A stretch of DNA of 64,000 nt from Lytechinus variegatus (lineage: Eukaryota > Echinodermata > Echinoidea > Temnopleuroida > Toxopneustidae), in NCBI RefSeq assembly GCF_018143015.1, contig NC_054748.1:13878967-13942966 (forward strand). Reading direction: 5' to 3'. The notes below the pieces were generated by a model. It saw nothing but the letters and a program-made list of their open reading frames with translations. It had not been told where the DNA came from and did not search any database. Below are positions 46,937-56,900 of the stretch, piece after piece. The position numbers were made by a program, and so were the translations under genes. Every line of letters begins with the position of its first letter. Positions within the stretch are counted from its first letter, which is position 1.

Positions 46937-47090
46937 TATAAATGGGGTGATAAAGCTCTATGAGAATTTTGATAAATTTGATCATGGATGATCCATGATT
47001 TGATGAAGCAAAAAGATACATTTGAAATGCGATTACTTGAGTTTAGCAGTCTTGTAGATCTATAAATGCGGTGATATAGCTGTATCAGAA
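46937..47090. repeat. Right part of the split minisatellite
   Basis: TATAAATGGGGTGATAAAGC..GAGAATTTTGATAAATTTGATC, then GATTACTTGAGTTTAGCAGTCTTGTAGATCTATAAATG. Same unit as 44697-44836. Confidence 0.75.
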
Positions 47091-47435
47091 GTTGGATAAA
47101 ATCTGTTGAAGTAATAACTTTACATTTCTTGAAAGATTATTACTGACACTTTTCTACCCCTGTTTTCAGTGTATCAATTTTTTTCCCGTGACATTTTTTG
47201 AGCTGTTGGTGTCGGGATAGGGTATTGTTCAGGACTTTGATTATTTTTTTTTTGCAATTGTTTAAAATCCCTTGGCTATGAAAGGGCTAAGAAGCTAAGT
47301 TTGCCATTTTCTCTGTTTTTTATTCTCATGGTGTGATTTTTTTTTGGTTGTGCTACAATTTGTTATGGCATTAATGAGAATTGAAGCCTCTCATATTTTG
47401 GACTCCCCAAAGTTGGACAATAATTCACTATTCCA

Positions 47436-47703
47436 GGTCCCTGTTGTACAAAGAGTTACGATTGATCAGATCAATCATAACTCTATGGAAATCCATCAGT
47501 GTCGTAATTTTTTCTACGAAAAATTTGCACAATGTCCTTTTTATGCAAAGAGAAGCGCAGTGAATTTTCAAGAAAACAATGAATGCATGAATATACATCA
47601 CAGCTATAAAATATTTTGAAGAGACATGCACAGTAGATGTTGACGTTGCTGGCCGTCCATAGTTGCCATGATCAGATCATCGTAACTCTGTGCAACAGGG
47701 CCC
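47436..47703. mobile_element. MITE (GGTCCCTGTTGTACA ends)
   Basis: Left GGTCCCTGTTGTACAAAGAG..GTTACGAT and right ATCGTAACTCTGTGCAACAG..GGCCC are inverted copies of about 45 bp. TGATCAGATCA is shared inside both arms. Confidence 0.78.
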
Positions 47704-47828
47704 AGGAGTCAAACGATGAAGGATGCATTTGGGTATAATTATGTATTCAGAGCCCGTCTAAAGCGTTTGGTAAAAGGTCTATGATGTAACCATTTCTCAA
47801 GCATAGATTTGGGCAAATATTTATAACA

Positions 47829-48093
47829 ATAGCTGGATTTATAAAGCGCTTTTTGCCTGAGGAAACAAAGCGCTGCTATTATTACCCTGGCTTTAGCTTG
47901 AGCTACCATCACCGGCGCTCAATACATTCAAGGAAGTTATCCTGCCAGGTACCCATTCACCCCACCTGGGTCGAGTGCAGCATATTGTGGATAAATTTCT
48001 TGCTGAAGGAAAACACCACCATGGCTAGGATTCGAACCCACAACTCTCTGTTTGAAAGGCGAGAGTCAGAACCACTAGAGCATGGCACGCCCA
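47829..48093 (-). mobile_element. tRNA-derived SINE
   Basis: Minus-strand box A GCTCTAGTGGTT and box B GGTTCGAATCC (48028-48038) are followed by a body with an ACCCAGGTGGGGTGAATGGG segment. The 3' half carries AGCGCTTTGTTTCC and GCGCTTTATAAATCC words. It shares its body with 34290-34455. Confidence 0.82.
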
Positions 48094-48099
48094 CACATG

Positions 48100-49020
48100 A
48101 TGATATGATATTAAGATTATATGTATAGCTCAAAAGACATTTCTAAAATGAAAATAAGATTCTTAATTACTGAGCAAGATCACTAAAATGTCTTAATGTC
48201 TTATTTCACATTACAAAAGTGAAAGATTGGAATGTTTTTAACTCCAATATATTACACGTTGTTTGACCATTACCAAAGCTTTAGATAGGTTTTGAATGAG
48301 GGAAAACATATATTCAGGAGAAATGGTTTGGGTAACATGTGTTTGTTGAAAAAATGTAAAGTAAATATTTATGTCAAATGTCAATTAGTGCCTTCTATTG
48401 TGGAGAACTGTAGTCGGTTAAATTTTATTCAACATATCTTGACGGTGGTATTGAAGCACAAATTGTTTAGAATTTTTATGCAATATTGGTGTAAAAGGTG
48501 TGTGAATCGTAACAATGTGTAAACACTTTCCTATTGCATTTTGTTCTGTTATGAATGTTTTCACATGTAGTAAACTTTGATTTCATACAGTGATTTGATA
48601 ATTCTATTTGTAAAATGCAAGTTTTTTATGTCTGCGAAAGATTTTGTGTCATTTTCCAACTGGGGGATGTCGCAGTGACAAGATATTATCTTTGAATAGT
48701 AGATATACGTTGTCTGGCCTTTTCACACTTTTTAACTGCCCCTGAGTTAGTAGCAAAAGGCCATTTGAAATAAACTTCAAGATATTTTTCAAATTCAGTG
48801 GCATATTAAGCACTTGTGATTTAATGATTTATCAAATATTCCTTTTAAAATATTCACCGAAGTGTATTACTGATTTGTTTGTAACAAAGTATTCACAATC
48901 ATTGGTATTTGACAGTAGCCCAGATAATAGTAAATATGCCAAATGCACACAATACAACAAACAATTTGTGAACTTCATCACGAATGTACTATGCTTGTCA
49001 CCTGTACCGGCCAAACAGCT
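48100..49020. other. Intergenic DNA with no recognised feature
   Basis: AT-rich; short open frames of 60-90 codons resemble nothing known. Confidence 0.45.
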
Positions 49021-49021
49021 G

Positions 49022-49402
49022 TAAATTGTCCACTCACCACATTGTCTACCTTCATTTAGTCTAATGACATTCCGTCCAACATTTTCTCTAACAACCATTT
49101 GGTCCAATTATCACTTTGTCTAATCACCATTTCGTCGAACAATCAGTTGGTCTTATCATCTAATAACCAGTTGGTCTAGTACCCATATTCTTTTCATCCA
49201 ATTTGCACAATTAACACTTTTATAAGACCACATGGTATATGGACTAAATGGCTATTGGTCCAACTGGTTATTAGACAGAATGGCAGTAGACTAAATGAAA
49301 GTAGACCATGTGGTGAGTATACGAACTGATAGTAAACCAAATGATATTAGACGAGTTGGCAATTGGACGAATGGGCATTAGACAAATTGGAAATAAACCG
49401 TA
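49022..49402. mobile_element. Palindromic element made of short CATTTGGTCTAATAAC-type words, copy 1
   Basis: A diverged ~20-bp word (CCATTTGGTCTAAT and variants) is repeated on the left half and appears inverted (ATTAGACAAATTGG) on the right half, turning over near 49220. It starts GTAAATTGTCCACTCACCAC and ends AATTGGAAATAAACC. Same family as 54893-55322. Confidence 0.75.
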
Positions 49403-50548
49403 CAGTGCTGAACAGAATACTAATAGTAGAGCCAGTCACACCTTTTGGATCGCAATGTCAAAGTGTTGATCCAAGATGTAAATAGTTTGTTGCTCAGACA
49501 TTACCAGTGGTAAAAGGGCCTCTGTTACAGTACTGACGTTTCTGTGCAGCCTAGTTGTACTGGTATTTCTTTCAGAGAATTTGAATACCATACATGTAGA
49601 TTGCTGTGTCTGGAAAGCTTAGGCAACTTTACTTAGTGTTAGTGCTCATCGGAATGGATATTTGGAAAGGTCAAATGAGAAAGTTGATCATAAGCAAACT
49701 GTAAACTGGTTTATTGTCTGTTGACTCTATGTTGTTCCATGAATAGATAATTATGGTGCTACTATACAAATTGGTTTTAATTTCAAAGTTGGTGCCGATG
49801 TTGATGATGGAAGCACTATCTTTATGGTGGCACTGAAGTATGGTTGATCACACTCATGACACATGACTTCAGTTGTGAAGTTTGCGATATTCATTGCAAA
49901 GTTTGCAATTTCAGTCGATTGTGAAGTTTGTGAATTTCAAATCGCAAATTGCATGATTGAAATTGCAAGTTTGGGCCCTGTATCAACTGAAATTAAAAAA
50001 AAACACAACTAAACAATAATACCACATACAAATACAACAAAACAATAATACACAGAACTACACCGATGAACATAAATGAACAAAATAGAATGACAGTAAA
50101 ATGAGAGGAAACTATCACCTAGAAAGTGTAAAACAAAGTAAAGTATTCATCCCTAGTTGAACGCCGGCTACTCTACAAAGATTTTCACTTTGTATGAACG
50201 GATAATCTGGAACATTTTCTTGTTACTTGTTTAAAGACATACAAATTGACGTAAGAAAGTGTTATAAAGGACTTATGCTTATTCATCGATCTGGTTCATA
50301 CATTAGCAGTAAATATTAAAACATATGATGATCAATTCAAAGCATATGATTCATATAAAAAGAATCTTTGAATTTTGATAGTAGGAAGATTATTTGCACG
50401 TTGTGTATTGATAATTCATTTTAATTCAAACTTTGTCGAATTGCAACTTTTCAATTCCTTTGCTCGTATCATCGGATTTGTCAAATTCTCAGTTCACTTT
50501 CTTGTTGCTTTATATATATTTAGAAGATGTCATTTCAGAAATAACAGT
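49403..50548. other. Intergenic DNA with a short palindromic patch
   Basis: At 49870-49990 GAAGTTTGCGAT, GCAAAGTTTGCAATTTC and AAATCGCAAATTGC words form a small palindromic cluster. Otherwise unrecognised. Confidence 0.4.
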
Positions 50549-50890
50549 TAAAGGCCAACTCCACCCTGTGTTAGGTTTAATAGGAAAGAACAGAAAAATC
50601 AAGCAAGCAAAATTTTAAAGAATCTCATCAAAATAGGCACAACACAGGACGGAATGCAAATGAAGGAATCGACGATGTTACTCACTAATTCTCTTGCATT
50701 TCATTTACACGAATTTTGAAAAATGAGCGTTTGAATAATATTTTCATGATCTGTCATTTAAACAATATCCCGCCTGAAGCTAGGGAGATCATACTGATTT
50801 TACTTTCGCGAATGCAGGGCGTTTGGAGCTTCCTGATAAAGAGGTATCAGCAAATATTCTAACTTAAAATGATAAAGATTTTAATTGTTC
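50549..50890. mobile_element. Degenerate MITE of the TCCACCCTG family
   Basis: AAAGGCCAACTCCACCCTGT at the start and AATCTCATCAAAATAGGC inside resemble the 51118-51821 and 13555 families. The right end is not identified. Confidence 0.4.
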
Positions 50891-51117
50891 AAAAGGGAGT
50901 CAACTGTAACGAAAGGTAATTGCGTGACCGAAAATAAAAGACAATGATAGGAAATAATCTGATTAGACCAAAATGGCAATGAGAGAAACAGGTTGAGGAA
51001 ATACAGTATTATGTGACCAAATATAAATGATCTAAACAAGAAACAAACCACTTCTTGTTCTTCATATCAGTTCAAATATTTGGAAAATGGCAAAATACCA
51101 TATTTTACTGAACCTTA

Positions 51118-51821
51118 AAGGAAACCTAAACCCAAGAAGAGGAGCAATCTTATTGGAAAGAGTAAAATAAGAGGAACAATTTAAAAAAGTTTCATCAAAA
51201 TCGGTTATGAAATAAGCAAGTTATGGACGATTGAAAAGTCTTGTTGTACTTAATATGCGGATCCTCAAATTGGCAAACGTGCTTCAAAATGGCTGATTTT
51301 GTGGATAACTCTCCATCTGTTTTGTACACATATTTTCAGATTTTCCCCTTTATTTTACATATTTCACATATCCTCCTGACCTTGACATATATGGTGTGGA
51401 TTATATTATCCCATGACATATTATGATGTGCAGGCTCAGGAGGAAACAAGATGCAATTACACATATTTTCCCCTTTATTTTACATATTTCACATTATCTC
51501 CTCCCGACCTTGACATATATGGTGTGGATTATATTTTCCCATGACATATGTTGTGCTCAGGAGGAGGCAAGATGCAATTTGAAAGATAATGAGGAAAATC
51601 TGAAAATTTGTATGCAAAACAAATGGAGAGTTGTCCACAAAATCAGCCGTTTTGAAGCATGTTTGCCAATTTGAGGGTGCCCATAGAAAGTACAACAAGG
51701 GTTTTCAAACTCACATTACTTGTTTATTTCATAAACGATTTTGATGAAACTTTTATAATTGTTCCTCTCATTTTACTCTTTCCAATAAGATTGCTCCTCT
51801 TCTTGGGTTTTGGTTTCCTTT
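51118..51821. mobile_element. Foldback element with 220-bp arms, downstream of the DUF4430 gene
   Basis: AAAGGAAACCTAAACCCAAG (51118) pairs with CTTGGGTTTTGGTTTCCTTT (ends 51821). Complementarity runs through GAGGAGCAATCTTATTGGAA and TGGCTGATTTTGTGGATAAC. The core (51339-51590) holds two direct copies of a ~120-bp segment (TTTTACATATTTCACAT, CTTGACATATATGGTGTGGA). It ends only 85 bp from the gene's stop codon, so it may form part of its 3' UTR. Confidence 0.83.
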
Positions 51822-51905
51822 AATCTGAACTAGTTTTTAATCGACGGTTATTTTGAAATAATTATTTTTTAATAGAGTCTGTGAAATTCGCTGCCCATAC
51901 ATTCT

Positions 51906-52069
51906 CTACATGTAGAGAGATAGAAAGATTGATGAGAGGAACAAGAGGACAGACATTGTGGTCTTAAGACTCTTAACTCCAGATTTCTGTTGATGAATGT
52001 CGTCACCACCGACATTGACGAAGTCAAAACGAATCTGATCACCGTCAGAAGGTGAGATCCCCCAGAGAT
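51906..52069 (-). CDS. DUF4430 gene terminal exon with GPI-type tail
   Basis: After CCTCAG, the frame DLWGISPSDGDQIRFDFVNV closes domain 2. A hydrophilic spacer and a 16-residue hydrophobic C-terminus ending SLYM-stop follow. The lack of charged residues after the hydrophobic stretch is typical of a GPI-attachment signal. Confidence 0.72.
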
Positions 52070-53858
52070 CTGAGGAATGAAAAAAGTTGTGTAAAAAATT
52101 AATAAGAAGATAAGAAAAAAGAAAACACAGGAGAAAAGAAGGAGAAGATGGTGATGATGAAGATGATGGTGATCTTGGTGGTGGTGATGATGGTGGTGAT
52201 GATGATGGTGATGATGATGGTGATGATGATAGCGGTGATGGTGGTGGTTGTGGTGGCGATAATGATGATGATGGTGATTAAGATGATAATGATGATAAAG
52301 ATGATGATGATGATGGTGGTGGTGGTGGTGGTGGTAGTGATGATGGTGATGATGATGGCGATGATGGTGATCGTGGTGGTGGTGAGGATGATTTTGATGA
52401 AGATGTTGGTGGTTGTGGTCGTAGTGTTGAGGATGATGCTCATCTTTTAAAATAATGAATACCCTATTTATCTGCCAGGAGCGTAAGTGTAACCCCCCCC
52501 CCCCCCGGCGGACCCGTGCCCTCAAAAATCATCTTGTAATTGACGATTGATCAGAATTGGACATTGTAGTATTTATACGGGTTCATCAATGAATGTTACA
52601 TAGAGAATTTTGAAAAGTATGATACAAAATGCAAAGAAACATGACTTGAATATTCTGATAATACGGAAGAAGTGTAAGCGTTAAAAAAGACTGCGTTTCT
52701 TACCCCTTGGGAGTGTCTTTTTGGTCTTAACGTTGAACGGTGTCCACTGGTATCCAATTCGGTTTGTTATATTGTTTAATGTCATTATGCTCTTGGTAGA
52801 AGGATCTAACACAACACTTTGATATGAAAGAAAAGAAAATTATTATTTGTGGAGCAAGATTAAATGATTTCACTCCTAATCTTTCAAACTAATCTCCACC
52901 TTTCGATTTCAGTTTATTTATTTGTTTATTTTTCATTTATGGGTGAAAAAAATAAAAAAAATTGCGTTTTACGATTTGAATTTCCATGCCTGGTTGTCTG
53001 CGTGCTTGTCCGACATTAAAGAGATTACTTAGAGAAATCAGGAGGGATGCATCCTCGATGCCTGCCAAATTCATTAGGGTACTAGATATGGCAAAGGTTT
53101 TTAAAGGATATGAGCAAAGCGAGCGAGAACAAGACTAGGGACCTTTAAATACAAAAATCTTATTTGTGAATAGATTTTGACATAATATTAAAAAAATGGT
53201 ATCCCCCTCTCACTTTCCTTTTCTTTCTATTCTTCCTTTTTTCTTGCCCCCCCCCCTTCCTATCTGTATGCCCGTGTCTACCATCACGGCTGTCATAATT
53301 GCCTATACATCATCACTACACGAGGACCTATATTCATATACTCGCCACATTTACATAAAAAGATGGTTACCTAATGTCCAATGGGACCTGATCGCTGATA
53401 AACCGCATGACGTCATACAAATTTACAAGTGATTGGTCATAGAGGACCAGTTGATTGCATACGGGCTTGAAGTAGATTCCCTCCCCCGTGTTCTCATCTG
53501 AGATGGTGATGAATATACTGAGTAACTTCAGGGGCACATTAGCTGGGATGTCGGTTGCACTGAAACATGGCCCTTAATATTAGGAGTATAAACGATACAA
53601 ATACCTCTATTCAAATAGGACATATTCATATTAAAACAAACATTAATCTCTTTCAAATAACACCTTTAGTCTACCTTTATGACAATTCGTACACAAGTTT
53701 GTCCATTTCTGAATTAGGCCTTTATAGCTCTCAAACAACTTCGCTCATGACCTTTCCTTTTTCAAATTAAAGACGATTTTATGTATAAAGCTTTCCGGTA
53801 TGCCAAAGTACCATATTAACTCTCATAAATGAACCACTGCATAGACGAGGGGTGACAA

Positions 53859-53915
<57 letters not shown>

Positions 53916-56900
53916 CAATCAAATGTCAATCGGAAGAGAATGAATGTTTAACAGAATAGAAATTGAATGTAGGTTGCGTTATTTCAAATTTAAACCAATA
54001 GGCTATCATCTGACCCGTTGCAAAGGAGGAATACATGGCAGAACATTTTGCTGTTATTCTTTAAATGGGATGAAAAGTATAATTCAAAATAACATATTCA
54101 TGCTCATTTCAGTGGGTTATAAAAGCACTATTTAGGTTCGAGCCCCACCATCCCAATCAAGAAAATTATGAATTCTCTTTTTCAGTTTCAATTTATTGCA
54201 GTCGTTGTATAAAATATACCTGTGTAGTTGGCGATAGTGTGATCGCTTGAATTGGATGGAGAAACTGACGTGTAATCGAAGATATAAGAATCTCCAACTT
54301 CAAGTTCGATTTCATCAACACCTGTAAAACAGAAGAATTGGAAAAGGGGAGATAATTAGGATTATCCATTAAGCATACATAAAGAAAACACGATATGACA
54401 TCGTCGACTCTCTCATTTGCACATTACTGAGTTATAACTGCTGTTTTTTTTAATGGGGGGGGACTTTGAAATGTCATAACTTTCTCGTTTTACATCCGAT
54501 TGTGACGAAATTTTCAGTGTTGTGCTTGTTTGATTTTTCTCTTTTAATTCAATTCAACCTTTTTTTTCTATTGTGGACTTGACCCTTAATATAACAGTGG
54601 TGGTTTTACATCGTAATGACATTTCTGTTTCTCACCTGTAGGTGTCGCTATTCCTTCCCCGTCGAAGATTGCCCAGAAATAATCTGCATTGCCTGCGACG
54701 CCATTAATGGTCGTAATAAAGTGACCGTATATAGGATGCAAAGACGCCCCGAAACTATACGTAGTAATGAAAATGAGAATCAGATATAGAGTGATGACGT
54801 CACATTTTCTATTTATCAATTACAAATATAAGTTTATGACCGCATGGATGCCTAATTAGCCTAATGATTATTGAAGTCAATGTACACTGGCCAGTGGTAG
54901 ATTGCCGATTCGTCTACTGCCAATTCGTCCACTCAGCACATGGTCTACTTTCATTTAGTCTAATGGGGTCTAATGCCATTCCGTGCATCAACTTTTTATC
55001 TAACAACCATTTTGTACAATAACCATTTGGTCAAATCATAACTTCGTCTAATTAACATTTCGTATATGACCACTTTGTCTCATAACCAGTTGTGGTCTGA
55101 TATCCATTTCGTTTTCATTCATTTTGCACAATTAGTCCAATTAGACCAAATGGTATATGGACTAAATGGCTATTAGACCAATTGGTTATTAGACGAAATA
55201 GTGAGTGGACGATTTAGCAATTAGACCATGCAGATAATGGAAGAACTGATGGTAGACCGAATGATAGTAGACGAGTTGGCAATTGGACGAATTGGCATTG
55301 GACTAATTGAAAGTAAACCCTGGCCAGTTTGGTCCATGTGTCGGGCCCAGTTGAAACGCTTCCTACCAAATTTGTGCTGTAGATGCTTTTCATCATTCTC
55401 CTCCGTGATATGATATTGAAAAGAAAACTGCAAAATCTGTTTATTTATACGCAACACTTCGGTATTCTATTCATTTAAAAAGAAAATGAATGAAGAGCTA
55501 ATGGACAATGGTGCAATAATATGTGGTCCGAAAGGCCAGTAGGCCTATTAGGAATAATCCATACATATATAACACGTATTTGTATTTTCATCCCCGGATT
55601 TCATCATATCGTTATCCTCCCCCCCCCCCCGGCCCTCCCCTTCGATTTCTCTCCCTCACCTCCCCTGCTTCTCCCCTTCATCTTTATCTCTCATCCCCAT
55701 CCGCATAACATAATTGATGTAATTCTGGTTTGGCTTACGTGAAGTTATCCCCGTGTTGCTGATTAGCAGCAAGTATGCCTTGCCAGAGGTTTGCCCCATC
55801 TGGCACCTGATATTGCATCTTACAGATAGCAGATTCACTGACGCTGTTATCCACAGAGATGAAGTTGGTTATCTTAGCAACCTCACCGTCAGGAAGAGCG
55901 GCGCACTCGAATTCCATTTCTGAAAATTTCATGAATAAACTTGACAATTAAAAGTGAAAAGTAAAAAAAAAAAACAGAACGTAGAATACAACCGATCTTT
56001 TATAAAGGCTATACACACACTGACAATGTATGTAGATGAAGCCTAAACCGATTCTCTTTCCCGATCTGATAATAATAATGATATATGATATAAATAAATC
56101 ATATAATACAATTCATTTTTATTTTATCAGTACCAATAAGCGTTTATTGATTAAAATATCAAAAATAATAAGCAACTAAGAAATGAAAGCAATCACATGA
56201 AAAGAAACGGTTTTCGGTATTCGTTATACAAAGAAAAGAGAACTAAAACACCGAAAGAGTAACAAGGGGAGGAGATAGCAAAACAGCAAAAAAAAGTTCA
56301 ATGGGGAAGGGGCAGAATAATACGTTTGTTGCCTCTGTACCGTCAGTTTTCACCATTCACAATATTGGATGCCCCCCCCCCTTGTTGCACCCACAAATGT
56401 AATAACGCCCACAAATGTAATAACGCCCACAAATGTGATAACACTTTACCCACAAATGTAATAATTTTTGATCGCCCACAAATGTAATAATGACTTTACC
56501 CACAAATGTAATAAATTTGAAGGGATTTTTGGCGAATCCGTTCTAAACTAAAATCCTATAGAATTGCGTTCATATAGCACAAAATTGCAGTCTTTTTTCA
56601 GACCGGGTTAATAAAACATTAAAGTACAAGTCCAAAGTCTTTTTTCCAGACCGGGTCGTTTCAAAAATTATAATATAAGTCCAAAGTCTTTTTTTTCCAG
56701 ACCCGGTTGTTTCAAAAATTGTGATATAAGTCCAAACTAAGATACGATAATGATATTCCTGTGGAAAAAAATGGGAATCGAGCTTAGTCTTTTCTCCAGA
56801 CCCAGTTAATTAAAACTGGTGGAATTAATGTCTTTGTTGTTGTTTCAACTTATATGGTGTATATTGTGAATATATGCACTAAGAGTAAATTGAGAATCAA

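Noticed and set aside
47344..47619. 91-codon plus-strand frame
   Set aside because: Covers the MITE at 47436-47703 and resembles no protein.
51869..52525. 218-codon minus-strand frame with a His-rich centre
   Set aside because: The His run is the (GATGGT)n microsatellite read backwards. The real terminal DUF4430 exon uses another frame in 51906-52069.
56388..56515. CRISPR-like array of CCCACAAATGTAATAA
   Set aside because: Spacers are 2-14 bp and partly repeated; it is a simple tandem array.
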